DNA of 64,000 bases, taken from Streptomyces nymphaeiformis (GTDB lineage Bacteria; Actinomycetota; Actinomycetes; Streptomycetales; Streptomycetaceae). This document shows, piece after piece, positions 44,081 to 52,968 of the stretch (position 1 is its first letter; every line of letters begins with the position of its first letter). The notes beneath the pieces were generated by a model, which had not been told where the DNA came from, did no database searches, and saw only the letters and a list, made by a program, of their open reading frames with translations. The stretch spans positions 124,001 to 188,000 of the forward strand of contig NZ_JACHJY010000002.1 in the NCBI RefSeq assembly GCF_014203895.1. Direction: 5' to 3'. A program made the position numbers and the translations under genes.

Positions 44081-44914
44081 TCAGGATCCGGCCATGGCCT
44101 TCTTCAACTCGGCCGCCGCGTTGCGGTACACCGCGAGGAGGTCCAGGTCCTCGCCCGGGTAGTTCACGATCTCGACCTGCTTCGCTCCCGAGTCGGGCAG
44201 GACCGTGCCCGTCGACATGTGGGCGTTGTCGAGGACGAAGGCGGGCTTCTTCGCCGATAGGGTCGCCAGCTGGGCGGGCGTGACGGCCTCGGGGCCGTAC
44301 GTACCGACCGGTGTGGCGCCCGCGAGGCCGGCCACCCAGGCGGTGAAGACCTGGCTGACGACGGACGGGCTCTTCCCGCCCGGCCAGGCGGCCTTGAGCT
44401 CGCCGTTCAACTTCGCCACCTCGCTGTCGAGGCGGCTCTTCCACTGGTCGGCGGTGTCCTTCGTGCCGAACAGGCCACCCAGGCGGGTGACTTCGGCTCC
44501 GGCCTTGGCCGGATCGTTGTCGAGGTGCACCTCCACCAGCTTCGCCTTCGAGCCGGCCGCCTCCTTGATCTTCGCGGCGTACGGCTCGAACGGCGCGTAC
44601 AGCACGAAGTCCGCCTTCGCGACGGCGGCGAGGTCGGACGGCTTGGGGTCGTAGTCGGGCGCGTGGTGGACCGACTGCGGCACGATCACCGTGACGTCCG
44701 CGGCCCCGGCCGCCTTGGCGAAAGCACCCTCCCAGGTCGTCGTGGCGACCACCACCGGCTTGTGCCCGGCGGCCTTGTGGCCGGACTGGCCCTCCGTGCC
44801 CGAGGAAGAGGTGTCCTCGCTCCCGCACCCGGTGAACAGCGGCAGGGCCGCGCTCAGTGCGACGAGGGAAGCGATACGGGCGATGCGGGGGGTGCGGACG
44901 CGGGTGCGCGCCAT
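44081..44914 (-). CDS. zinc/manganese ABC transporter substrate-binding protein
   Basis: Protein of 277 aa from ATG 44914, with GGAG nine bases before. The N-terminus has a signal with lipobox LFTGC. A short Ser/Gly/His stretch follows, then VVVATTTWEGAFAKAAG, VPQSVHHAPDYDPKPSDL with the usual double His, and DFVLYAPFEPYA. These resemble ZnuA/TroA cluster A-I lipoproteins, which capture metal outside the membrane. The third gene of the minus-strand importer operon; its start overlaps the permease gene by about 60 bases. Confidence 0.88.
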   Translation of the reverse strand: MARTRVRTPRIARIASLVALSAALPLFTGCGSEDTSSSGTEGQSGHKAAGHKPVVVATTTWEGAFAKAAGAADVTVIVPQSVHHAPDYDPKPSDLAAVAKADFVLYAPFEPYAAKIKEAAGSKAKLVEVHLDNDPAKAGAEVTRLGGLFGTKDTADQWKSRLDSEVAKLNGELKAAWPGGKSPSVVSQVFTAWVAGLAGATPVGTYGPEAVTPAQLATLSAKKPAFVLDNAHMSTGTVLPDSGAKQVEIVNYPGEDLDLLAVYRNAAAELKKAMAGS

Positions 44915-45741
44915 GAGCTGTTTCTCCGTTCGGGGATGAGATGTGCGGCGAGGACCACGGCCCCCGCCGTCAGGACCAGGACCGGCCCGGGGGGCCAGTC
45001 CAGCCACAGGGCCAGCAGGAAGCCAGTGAGGTTGACGGTGACGCCGATGCCGACCGCCCACAGGGTGATCGACCACAGCGAGTGGCCCAGACGCCGCGCG
45101 GCGAGCGCCGGCAGCAGGGTGAGGGCGTCAACGAGCAGGGCGCCGGTGAGTTTGATCGCTCCGGCGACCGCCACCGCGACCAGCACGAGCAGCGCGGTGG
45201 TGAGGAAGCGGACCGGTACGCCAGAGCACTGGGCGAGCTCCCGGTCGTACAGCAGCAGCGCGACCTCCCGGCGCCGCCACAGGAACAGTGCCGGTACGGC
45301 CACGGCGAGCGCGCCGAGGACGACGAGGTCGGCCGTGCCGACGGACAGGATCGACCCCCAGAGCAGGGCGAACGAGCCTGAGGCGTTGACGCCGGAGACG
45401 GCCAGGACGAGGAGGGCGGCGGCGATGGCCAGGCTCATCAGCAGGCCCATCGCGCCCGAGAGGCCGTCCGGCGTACGGGCCAGCGGCGCGACCCCGGCCC
45501 CCGACAAGGCGCAGGCCACGAGCGCGCAGAGCATCGGGTCGAGACCGGTCAGGAGGCCGACGGAGATGCCGAGGAGCGCCACGTGCATCATCGCGAACCG
45601 CACCGGCATGATGTCGAGGCCGACGATGACGACGCCGATCACCGGCAGCCCCACGGCCGCCAGGAGCAGGGCGAACCCCGCCCGCTGGACGGGCACGAGC
45701 TGGAACATGGCGCCGAGATCGGCGGCCGCGAGCGCGTTCAC
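44854..45741 (-). CDS. metal ABC transporter permease (ZnuB-like)
   Basis: Protein of 295 aa from GTG 45741; it overlaps the ATPase stop by GTGA. Eight or nine helices are visible, with RFAMMHVALLGISVGLLTG, ALLWGSILSVGTADLVVLG, and a cytoplasmic-facing loop LFLWRRREVALLLYDRELAQ that contacts the ATPase. The last 30 residues are a hydrophilic Pro/Ser tail. It forms the channel of the zinc or manganese importer. Confidence 0.9.
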   Translation of the reverse strand: MNALAAADLGAMFQLVPVQRAGFALLLAAVGLPVIGVVIVGLDIMPVRFAMMHVALLGISVGLLTGLDPMLCALVACALSGAGVAPLARTPDGLSGAMGLLMSLAIAAALLVLAVSGVNASGSFALLWGSILSVGTADLVVLGALAVAVPALFLWRRREVALLLYDRELAQCSGVPVRFLTTALLVLVAVAVAGAIKLTGALLVDALTLLPALAARRLGHSLWSITLWAVGIGVTVNLTGFLLALWLDWPPGPVLVLTAGAVVLAAHLIPERRNSSWRAPASAPPASPVSLPSSH

Positions 45742-46373
45742 CGCACCTCCCGCAGCCGGCCGGCAGCCATCTCCAGGACGCGGTCGCAGCGCTCGGCGAG
45801 CGCACGGTCGTGGGTGACGACGACGAGGGTGACCGGCAGCGCGGTGAGCACGTCGGCGGCCTCCTCCTGACCGGCGAAGTCGAGGGCGGCGGTCGGCTCG
45901 TCGGCGAGGAGTACCTGTGCCCCGGCGGCCACGCAGCCGATGGCCCGGGCCAGGTACATGCGCTGCAACTGCCCACCGGAGAGAGTGTCCACGGGCCGCG
46001 TGCTCAGAGCGCCGACGCCGAGCCGTTCCGCGGCCTCGGCCGCTTCGGCCGGTGCGCCACTGCTCGCGAGGACCTCGTCCCCGCGCAGCGGAAACCGCCC
46101 GGCGGCCGGCTTCTGCGGGATCCACGCACACGACCGCCGCCGCCACGCCCATTCGGCGGCCGAGCGCGCACCGCGCCCGCCGACCTCGACAGTGCCGCTC
46201 GTGTGTCGGTGCAGCCCGAGGACCGCCCGCAGCAGCGTCGTCTTCCCGGACCCGTTCGTGCCGGTCAGGGCGACGCGTTCACCGGCGGCGATCTCCAGAT
46301 CTACTCCGACGACGGCCTCGTTGCGGCCGTGCCGGCAGGCGACTCCGCGCATGCGTATGTCCAGTCCGCCCAT
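45738..46373 (-). CDS. metal ABC transporter ATP-binding protein (ZnuC-like)
   Basis: Protein of 211 aa from ATG 46373, with AGAGG just before. Walker A is TGTNGSGKTTL, the Q-loop is WIPQKPAAG, the signature is LSGGQLQRMYLARA, Walker B is VLLADEPTAALD, and the switch His is in VVVTHD. First gene of the three-gene importer operon. No obvious Zur-type palindrome was seen in the 142-base gap to the divergent gene. Confidence 0.92.
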   Translation of the reverse strand: MGGLDIRMRGVACRHGRNEAVVGVDLEIAAGERVALTGTNGSGKTTLLRAVLGLHRHTSGTVEVGGRGARSAAEWAWRRRSCAWIPQKPAAGRFPLRGDEVLASSGAPAEAAEAAERLGVGALSTRPVDTLSGGQLQRMYLARAIGCVAAGAQVLLADEPTAALDFAGQEEAADVLTALPVTLVVVTHDRALAERCDRVLEMAAGRLREVR

Positions 46374-46515
46374 CCTCTGCCTTTCGCCGCTGCTGTGCGT
46401 GTGCGGTGAAGAAGTCGGACGACAGGGGCGCCGGGTTCCCGCGACCTGGCCGGGAACCACAGGACACCGCCGCCCGACCCCCTTCACGTCGTCCCACCCG
46501 GAACAGGGAGCCCCC

Positions 46516-47238
46516 ATGAACCGCAGGCAGTTACTCCGCGCGACCACCGCCCTGGGCGCCACGGGCGCACTCACGGGAACGGCCGTCTCCGCAGACGCGT
46601 CCGCCGCCGACGCGACCCGCCCGCTGCGCGTCCACGTCGCCATGTTCGACGGAGTCGAGGAACTGGACTTCGCCGCCCCGTACGAGGTCTTCTCCGCTGC
46701 CGGGTTCTTCACCCCGCGTCCGGTGGAGGTCCGCTACGTCTCGGCGACCGGCGCCCGCACCGTCACCGCCGCCTACGGCACGACCGTCCGCGGCATCCGC
46801 CCCTGGGCGCCCGACGAGGCGGACCTGCTCGTCGTCCCGGGCGGCGGCTACGCCCGGCGCGACAGCCCCGGCGTCTGGGCGGAGATCGACCGCGGCACTC
46901 TCCCCGACGCCCTCGCCGCCGCGGTACGCCTCGGACTCACCGTCAGCGCCCTCTGCACCGGAGTCATGCTCCTCTCGGCCGCCGGCCTCACCCGGGGCCG
47001 CCCCTGCACCACTCACCACAAGGCGAGGCCGGACCTCGAACAGCAGGGCGGCATCCTCAAGAACGCCCGCGTCGTCGACGACGGCGACCTCGTCACCGCC
47101 GGCGGCGTCACCTCCGGCATCGAACTCGCCCTCTGGCTCGTCCGCCGCGAACTCGGCCCGGACGCGGCGAACGGCCTGGAGACCATGCTGGAGTACGAGG
47201 CACGGGGCACCGTCTGGACGTCGAGCCGGATCGACTGA
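46516..47238 (+). CDS. exported DJ-1/PfpI family protein
   Basis: Protein of 240 aa from ATG 46516. The N-terminus NRRQLLRATTALGATGAL looks like a Tat signal ending near ADASAADA. The mature part has the DJ-1 class I glutamine amidotransferase-like fold: VHVAMFDGVEELDFAAPYEV with its Glu and Asp, DLLVVPGGGY, and the nucleophile elbow VSALCTGVMLLSAAGL with Cys. Members with FDG-x-E-LD and a C-G elbow resemble isonitrile hydratase or AraC-type sensor domains. An extracytoplasmic location is unusual for the family. Confidence 0.85.
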   Translation: MNRRQLLRATTALGATGALTGTAVSADASAADATRPLRVHVAMFDGVEELDFAAPYEVFSAAGFFTPRPVEVRYVSATGARTVTAAYGTTVRGIRPWAPDEADLLVVPGGGYARRDSPGVWAEIDRGTLPDALAAAVRLGLTVSALCTGVMLLSAAGLTRGRPCTTHHKARPDLEQQGGILKNARVVDDGDLVTAGGVTSGIELALWLVRRELGPDAANGLETMLEYEARGTVWTSSRID

Positions 47239-47358
47239 GGCAGCGTCCGCGTCACTCGCTGTGATCGGCCGCGATATCGGTGCGCGGTGCGGCAGGCGGG
47301 GAACCGGAGGGGGGACGGGCTCGATGGCGTAGGTCTGAGGCGCTGCTGGCGGCTCTGG

Positions 47359-47381
47359 TTCTCCCCAGATTCTCCCCAGCG
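47359..47381 (+). repeat. 23-bp direct repeat, copy 2 (first copy 13127-13149)
   Basis: Identical to the copy at 13127-13149: two TTCTCCCCAG units separated by A, then CG. Confidence 0.75.
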
Positions 47382-47449
47382 TCTACCGGCCTCCAAAAGC
47401 CCAGGTCAGAGCGCTGTTGGCGGGAGGGTGAAGAGATCACCCGCATCAC

Positions 47450-47470
47450 TTCTCCCCAGGGACTCCCCAG
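47450..47470 (+). repeat. related CTCCCCAG pair
   Basis: TTCTCCCCAG then GG and ACTCCCCAG, a variant of the 23-bp repeat 91 bases upstream. Confidence 0.55.
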
Positions 47471-47544
47471 TGATCGATATAGGCGTTTCGAGTGGGAAGT
47501 GCAGGGGTAAACCGTGCGCACCGCGCGTGTGGCTCAGGTACCTC

Positions 47545-47729
47545 CTACAGCCAGTCCCGCCGCTTGAAGGTCACGTACAAACTGACGCATACCACCCCCA
47601 TCGGGCCGATGGCTAGGGGGTATCCGAGGTCCCACTGCAGCTCCGGCATGGAGTTGAAGGTCATGCCATACATAGTTCCCACGAGTGTGGGAGCGAAGGG
47701 GATGGCCGCCCAGGCGGAGATCTTCAAGG
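47545..47729 (-). pseudogene. C-terminal remnant of a CorA-type magnesium transporter
   Basis: The minus strand reads KISAWAAIPFAPTLVGTMYG, then MTFNSMPELQWDLGYPLAI, a second helix and the end YVTFKRRDWL. This is the C-terminal two-helix part of CorA, with the signature GMN changed to GMT. About nine-tenths of the gene is missing; the break is at about 47729, where the next gene's sequence begins. Confidence 0.85.
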
Positions 47730-48808
47730 ACACCTCCGGCGGCGCCTACTTCTACCTCGACGACCGCGACCGGGTCGTCCTCGCCGACTCCCGCCAGCAC
47801 GTCCTGCGCATCGCCCACCGCCAGAAGGCCGACGGCGCCTGGGAGTTCGCCGTCGAGAACGACTGGGACCTCACCTCCCTCGTGCCCCACGACTGCGTCA
47901 GCTGGACCAACCTCTTCCCCAGCGGCGTCTGCGACCCCGTCACCTCCGTCATGCCGGACTGGGACGGCCGCATCTGGTGGGTCACCCGCCTCGGCCGCGT
48001 CGGCACCGTCGACCCCGCGACGGGCGCCCTGCGGGCGATCCGGCTCGACGGCGAGGAGATCCAGAACTCCTTCTCCGTCGCCGAGGACGGCGTCTCCATC
48101 GTCACCGACCACGCCCTGTACGGCTTCCGCGCCGACGCCGACGGCGTCCCCCACGTCCAGTGGCGCGAGACGTACGACCGGGGGACCGGCACCAAGCCCG
48201 GCTCGGTGAACCAGGGTTCGGGCACCACCCCCGACCTCTTCGGCACCGAGGACCAGTACGTCGCCATCACCGACAACGCCGACGACCGCATGAACGTCCT
48301 CGTCTACCGTCGCGGCGCCGGCGTGCCCGACTCCCAGCGGCTCGTCTGCAAGGTGCCGGTCTTCGGATCCGGCGCCTCCACCACCGACAACTCCCTGATC
48401 AGCTGGGGGAACAGCCTCGTCGTCGAGAACAACTACGGCTACGAGAACCTCGGGACGCTCCTGCTCGGCCGCAGCGTCGTCGGCGGCGCCACCAGGATCG
48501 ACGTCCGCGCCGACGGCAGCGGCTGCGACACCGTCTGGGAGAGCGACGTCCGCTCGCCCTCCACCGTCCCCAAGCTGTCCACCGCCAACGGCCTGCTCTA
48601 CTTCTACGAGAAGCGCCCCAACGCCTGGGGCATCGACGCCTGGTACCTCACGGCCGTCGACTTCCGCACCGGGCGGCGCGCCTACTCGCGCTTCACCGGC
48701 ACAGGCCTGTCCTACGACAACAACTGGGCGCCGATCACCCTCGGCCCCGACGGCACCGCGTACGTGGGCGTCTTCAACGGCATCGTCGCCGTCTGCGACG
48801 GCGCCTGA
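47702..48808 (+). pseudogene. 5'-truncated gene of a secreted propeller-like protein
   Basis: From about 47724 the frame reads IFKDTSGGAYFYLDDRDRVV, then DWDGRIWWVTRLGRVGTVD and later VENNYGYENLGTLL, LLYFYEKRPNAWGID, and the end GTAYVGVFNGIVAVCDGA. Repeated DG-x-x-WW/W-VT blades suggest a beta-propeller. Full-length relatives that I remember have about 100 more N-terminal residues with a signal peptide, absent here; the frame upstream reads through the CorA remnant on the wrong strand. An ATG at 47702 could start a cytoplasmic product, probably non-functional. Confidence 0.7.
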
Positions 48809-48813
48809 CGCAC

Positions 48814-48845
48814 GGCGGCGCGGCGCCCCGTGGCGCCGCGCCGCC
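48814..48845. terminator. bidirectional hairpin terminator
   Basis: GGCGGCGCGGCGCC (48814-48827) and complement (48832-48845) with loop CCGT form a perfect 14-bp stem between convergent genes. Confidence 0.85.
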
Positions 48846-48859
48846 ACCACCGCGTGCCC

Positions 48860-49660
48860 TCACTCGAACTCGGGCATGTCCCCGACGGTCGTCTTCTCGT
48901 CGATCACCGCGAAGGCGGCGCCCTGCGGGTCCACGATCGCCGCGAACCGGCCGAACGGGCTGTCCATCGGCCCGAACACCTTCTTCCCCTTGAGGGCTTC
49001 GGCCCGCTCGACGGCCAGGTCGCAGTTGTCGACGGCGAAGTAGATCTGGATGTACGCCGGGATCTCCGCCGGGAAGTCCTCGGCCGACATCATCATCCGC
49101 CCGAGGATCGGCTGCGGACCGCCGACGTCGAACACGCGGTAGTCCATGTGCTCGTCCTTGATCTTCTTCGAGCCGTAGCCGAAGACCTCCGTGAAGAAGG
49201 CGTCGGACTTCGCCGGCTCCCGCGTGAAGACCTCCGCCCAGGCGTACGCGCCGGGCTCGTTCTCCCGCTCGAAGCCCTCGTGCGTACCGCCCTGCCAGAC
49301 GCCGAACGTGACGCCCGTCGGATCCTGCGCGATGCACATCGAGCCGAAGTCGCCGACCTGCATCGGCTCCATCAGGACGCTGCCGCCCGCGCCCCGGATC
49401 TTCTCCGCCGTCGCCGCGACGTCCGGCGAGGCGAAGTACAGACACCAGGCCGACTGCGGCTCGCCGTCCTGTCCCGGCATCGGCGGGACGACGGCCGCGA
49501 CCGCCTTGCCGCCCTTGTACGCCTGCGTGTAGTTGCCGAACTCCGACGAGGCCTCGCCGAAGTCCCAGCCGAGAACATCGCCGTAGAACGTCTTCGCGCC
49601 CTCGACGTCGGTGAACATCGCGTCGGTCCAGACCGGCGTGCCTTCAGGTCGTGCGGCCAT
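48860..49660 (-). CDS. VOC family protein, two glyoxalase-like modules
   Basis: Protein of 266 aa from ATG 49660. Two copies of the vicinal oxygen chelate fold: WTDAMFTDVEGAKTFYGDVL to DPTGVTFGVWQ, then YAWAEVFTREPAKSDAFFTE to DPQGAAFAVID. Metal-ligand residues are partly replaced, so it may act as a binding protein or an enzyme for an unknown substrate. Similar two-module proteins are frequent in Streptomyces, often called hydroxylase-like. It stands alone between two terminators or gaps. Confidence 0.88.
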   Translation of the reverse strand: MAARPEGTPVWTDAMFTDVEGAKTFYGDVLGWDFGEASSEFGNYTQAYKGGKAVAAVVPPMPGQDGEPQSAWCLYFASPDVAATAEKIRGAGGSVLMEPMQVGDFGSMCIAQDPTGVTFGVWQGGTHEGFERENEPGAYAWAEVFTREPAKSDAFFTEVFGYGSKKIKDEHMDYRVFDVGGPQPILGRMMMSAEDFPAEIPAYIQIYFAVDNCDLAVERAEALKGKKVFGPMDSPFGRFAAIVDPQGAAFAVIDEKTTVGDMPEFE

Positions 49661-49755
49661 GACGGTGACTCCCACTTCCGATTCGATGACGTGTTCCCTG
49701 TGCCACGCTAACCACGCTCGCCCGGACCCGCGCGGTGACGCACGGTGAGCGCCCC

Positions 49756-50256
49756 CTAGTCGGGCAGGCGCCCCAGGCCGTAGCGGTGGAACGGGCCGTC
49801 GGGGATCGGGAGCCCGGGCCGCCACATCCGCAGCACCTGCGCCGACGGCAGGAACAGGGCCTCCGGCAGCTGGTCCGGGTCCGTCCACTCCCAGCGCTCG
49901 ATCTTGTCCGGCTCGGCCACGGCGGGCACGCCGTGGAAACCGCGTACGGCCGTGGCGGCGGTCAGCCGGGTCAGCTCCGACGAGGTGACGGAGTCCAGGA
50001 CCAGCCCGAGGAGCTCGACCTCGGCCGCCTCCGCCACCAGCGTCGTCTCCTCGGCCAGCTCGCGGACCGCTGCGGCCTCGATCGACTCGCCCGGCTCGAC
50101 CATGCCGCCCGGCAGCTCCCACACCCCGGAGCGGTGCAGGCCGAGCAGGACGCGGCCGGAATCGTCGGTCACCACGACCCCCGCGCCGAGCGAGGCGCGG
50201 GCGGGCGGCGCCTTGAGGTTGCGGGCGGCGGTGGCGGCGTGATCTGCGGTCGTCAT
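49756..50256 (-). CDS. Nudix hydrolase
   Basis: Protein of 166 aa. The Nudix box is GGMVEPGESIEAAAVRELAEE, followed by TT where the usual sequence has xGU, a small departure. A strand region ASLGAGVVVTDDSGRVLLG precedes it. The metal-binding glutamates of REL-x-EE are intact, so a nucleoside diphosphate derivative is likely hydrolysed. Confidence 0.9.
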   Translation of the reverse strand: MTTADHAATAARNLKAPPARASLGAGVVVTDDSGRVLLGLHRSGVWELPGGMVEPGESIEAAAVRELAEETTLVAEAAEVELLGLVLDSVTSSELTRLTAATAVRGFHGVPAVAEPDKIERWEWTDPDQLPEALFLPSAQVLRMWRPGLPIPDGPFHRYGLGRLPD

Positions 50257-50527
50257 GGCCCCTGTCTACCAGGCGCCTCCGACAACGCCCCCGCGCGCAA
50301 TAAAAGCCGCAAAACCCTTGAAAAGAGCCGAAAAGGGAGGAGACTCGTTCTTACACCGGACAACCGGAAAGAGCCGCACCCGCCGACGGAGACGTCCGAA
50401 GGCCCGCGTGACCCTATCTCGGCTCTGGCCAGGCCCCCGGCGGGGCCGGTCGGGCACGGAGCCGTCGGCGACGGCCGACGACCGCGCGAACCGACCCGGA
50501 CCGCCGGGGACTGTCATGCCCGGACCG

Positions 50528-51487
50528 TCATGCCCTGTGCGGCGCGGCCCCGGGCGGCACCACCGCGACCGGACAGTGCGCGTGATGCAGCACCGCGTGC
50601 GCGACGGAACCGATGTGCAGCGCGCCGAAGCGGTGCCGGTGATGCCGACCCACCACCACGAGACCCGCGTCCCGCGACCCCTCCACGAGCCGGCCCGCGG
50701 CGTCCCCCGGCACCACCACGGGCACCAGCTCCACCCCCGGCCACCGCCCGGCGAACGGCCGCAGCCGCTCCTCCTGCTGCCGGCGGGCCTCCTTCACCAG
50801 CCCGTCCGCCTCCTCCACCTCGTCCGCGGCGGGCAGCGGCGGCGGCACCTGGAGCGCGGGCGAAGACACCGGAAGCAGCGCGGCCTGCGGCGGCGGCATC
50901 CGGAACGCGCTCACCGCCTCCAGCGGCACGCCCCGGTGGTGAGCCGCCTCGAAGGCGAAGCCCACCGCCTCGTCCGGAGTCTCCTCCGTGTGCAGACCGA
51001 GCAGCACCCGCCCCGCCTCCGCTCCGTCCACGAGCGCGGCGGCGCGCGCCTCGTGCGGGACGACCACCAGCGGGCAGGGCGCCGTCATGGCCAGCGTCCG
51101 GCTGGTCGAGCCGAGCAGCAGGCTCGCGAAGCCGCCGTGCCCCCGGGAACCGGTCACCAGGAGCCGCGCCCCCCGCGCCGCCTCCGGCAGGGCGTCCGTC
51201 ACGGACCCGTCCAGCGAGTCGTACCGCACCGGCACCCGGTGCCCCCGCTCCTCCACCACCGTCCGTACGGCCCGCGCGACGGTGTCGGGAAGCTCCGGCT
51301 CCTTGCCCAGGGAGGCGATACGGGCGGCGCCCAGCTGGAGCGCCTCCGAGCGCACATGGGCCACCACCAGCGGCGCGCCCATGCCCTCCGCGGCGCTCAG
51401 CGCCCACTCCAGGGCCCGCAGACTGTGCTCGGACCCGTCCACGCCGACGACGACCGCCGGCTCGTACGCAGTGCTGGTGTCACTCAT
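50528..51487 (-). CDS. universal stress protein, tandem UspA domains
   Basis: Protein of 319 aa from ATG 51487. The first UspA domain is typical, with VVVGVDGSEHSLRALEWAL and the ATP-binding GSRGHGGFASLLLGSTS. The second domain (about 160-319) is divergent, has a proline-rich insertion, and ends GRHHRHRFGALHIGSVAHAV with a partial nucleotide motif. Function: stress-related ATP-binding regulator, target unknown. Confidence 0.9.
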   Translation of the reverse strand: MSDTSTAYEPAVVVGVDGSEHSLRALEWALSAAEGMGAPLVVAHVRSEALQLGAARIASLGKEPELPDTVARAVRTVVEERGHRVPVRYDSLDGSVTDALPEAARGARLLVTGSRGHGGFASLLLGSTSRTLAMTAPCPLVVVPHEARAAALVDGAEAGRVLLGLHTEETPDEAVGFAFEAAHHRGVPLEAVSAFRMPPPQAALLPVSSPALQVPPPLPAADEVEEADGLVKEARRQQEERLRPFAGRWPGVELVPVVVPGDAAGRLVEGSRDAGLVVVGRHHRHRFGALHIGSVAHAVLHHAHCPVAVVPPGAAPHRA

Positions 51488-51516
51488 GAGGCCATGCCTG
51501 CCGCACACGGAGAAAC

Positions 51517-51560
51517 GCCACGCCGGTCCGGACCGAGGTGCTTCGGTCCGGACCGGCGTG
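51517..51560 (-). terminator. terminator of the DUF5997 gene
   Basis: A perfect 19-bp stem, 51517-51535 with 51542-51560, loop GGTGCT, 15 bases beyond the DUF5997 stop on the minus strand. Confidence 0.88.
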
Positions 51561-51574
51561 GGGGAGAGAACCGA

Positions 51575-51973
51575 TCAGGCGCGCTGCTGCTTGCGCGCCC
51601 GCTCCTCGTTGCGCTCCTTGATGCGGACGTTCTCCTTGCGGACCTCCGCCTGGGTGGCCCGCTCCTTCTGCAGCCACTCGGGGGACTCCTGCCGGAGCGC
51701 CTCGATCTGCTCGGTGGTCAGCGGGTCGGTGATGCCGCCGCGCGCGAGACCGGCGATGGAGACGCCCAGCCGCGCCGCGACGACCGGACGGGGGTGCGGA
51801 CCGTTCTTGCGGAGCTCCTGGAGCCAGGCGGGCGGGTTGGCCTGGAGCTCGTTCAGCTCGGTGCGCGAGACGACACCCTCCTGGAACTCTGCGGGGGTGG
51901 CCTCGAGGTACACACCCAGCTTCTTCGCCGCGGTCGCGGGCTTCATCGTCTGGGTGTTCTGGTGCGACGTCAT
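51575..51973 (-). CDS. DUF5997 family protein
   Basis: Protein of 132 aa from ATG 51973. It reads MKPATAAKKLGVYLEATPAE near the start, then QANPPAWLQELRKNGPHPRP and VVAARLGVSIAGLARGGITD, and a charged C-terminal helix. This matches DUF5997, an actinobacterial family of unknown function. It diverges from the LysR-type effector-domain gene at 52037 with a gap of 63 bases, a pairing I have seen repeatedly in Streptomyces. Confidence 0.88.
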   Translation of the reverse strand: MTSHQNTQTMKPATAAKKLGVYLEATPAEFQEGVVSRTELNELQANPPAWLQELRKNGPHPRPVVAARLGVSIAGLARGGITDPLTTEQIEALRQESPEWLQKERATQAEVRKENVRIKERNEERARKQQRA

Positions 51974-52036
51974 GGTGTCAAGGGTATCGAGCATGCGGGC
52001 GAGCTCCGACCACACGGCTACCGGTAACCTGGCGGG

Positions 52037-52855
52037 GTGACAGGCACGGACGCTTCCCCCTCGGATTCCCCCTCTTCCTCCGCTACCCCTTCCCCCTCCT
52101 TCCGGCTGGCCTACGTGCCGGGAGCGACACCCGCGAAGTGGGTGCGGATCTGGAACGAGCGCCTGCCCGACGTACCCCTCACGCTCGTCGCCGTGACCCC
52201 CGCCGAGGCCTTCGGCGCGCTCCGGGAGGGCACCGTGGACGCGGGCCTCGTCCGGCTGCCCGTCGACCGGGACGACCTCAGCGCGATCCCGCTCTACACC
52301 GAGACGACGGTCGTCGTCGTCCCCAAGGACCACCTGTTCGCGGCGGTCGAGGAGGTCTCGGCCGACGACCTCGCCGACGAGCTCGTCCTGCACCCCCTCG
52401 ACGACACCCTCGGCTGGGAGCAGCCGCCCGGCCGCCCCGCCATGGAGCGCCCGGCGACGACGGCCGACGCGATCGAGCTGGTCGCGGCCGGTGTCGGCGT
52501 GCTCGCCGTCCCGCAGTCGCTGGCCCGGCTGCACCACCGCAAGGACCTCACCTACCGGACCCTCGTCGGCGTCCCGCAGTCGCGGGTGGCCCTGTCGTGG
52601 CCGGCGGCGGACGAGGCGCCCGACCTGGTGGAGGAGTTCATCGGCATCGTGCGCGGCCGCACCGTGAACAGCACCCGGGGCCGCCGCGCCGAGGAGAAGA
52701 AGGGCCAGAAGCAGCCCAGGGAGCAGCGGGCCGCGAAGCCGGCGAGGTCCGGGAAGCCGGGCGGCGGCTCCCGGACCGGAGGCAGGCCCGCGGCGTCCCG
52801 CAAGGGCGGCCAGGGCTCCGGCCGCAGCGGGAAGCCGCGCCGCGGCCGCGGCTGA
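52037..52855 (+). CDS. LysR-type substrate-binding domain protein without DNA-binding domain
   Basis: Protein of 272 aa from GTG 52037. After a Ser/Pro-rich start, residues 23-215 are the type 2 periplasmic-binding-like effector domain: FRLAYVPGATPAKWVRIWNE, VDAGLVRLPVDRDDLSAIPL, VAAGVGVLAVPQSLARLHH. The usual N-terminal winged helix is missing. The last 55 residues are rich in Arg, Lys and Gly, which might bind nucleic acid. It shares a promoter region with DUF5997. Confidence 0.85.
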   Translation: MTGTDASPSDSPSSSATPSPSFRLAYVPGATPAKWVRIWNERLPDVPLTLVAVTPAEAFGALREGTVDAGLVRLPVDRDDLSAIPLYTETTVVVVPKDHLFAAVEEVSADDLADELVLHPLDDTLGWEQPPGRPAMERPATTADAIELVAAGVGVLAVPQSLARLHHRKDLTYRTLVGVPQSRVALSWPAADEAPDLVEEFIGIVRGRTVNSTRGRRAEEKKGQKQPREQRAAKPARSGKPGGGSRTGGRPAASRKGGQGSGRSGKPRRGRG

Positions 52856-52917
52856 ACCGTCCGCACGGCGGACGCAGGGCACCCGGTCGCGGGCGCCTCG
52901 GCATACTGACCCCTCCT

Positions 52918-52950
52918 GATCACCGCATCGATCACCGCATCGATCACCGA
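52918..52950 (+). repeat. 12-bp tandem repeats before the gene at 52969
   Basis: GATCACCGCATC occurs at 52918 and 52930, and a partial third copy GATCACCGA at 52942, immediately before the ribosome binding site AGGAGG. Confidence 0.7.
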
Positions 52951-52968
52951 GATCATCCAGGAGGAGCT

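Larger units (their letters stand above)
47239..47544. other. no supported gene; repeats and rearrangement debris
   Basis: This gap contains the second copy of the 23-bp repeat (47359-47381) and a related pair at 47450-47470. It leads into the CorA remnant. No coding frame has a recognisable domain. Confidence 0.55.
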
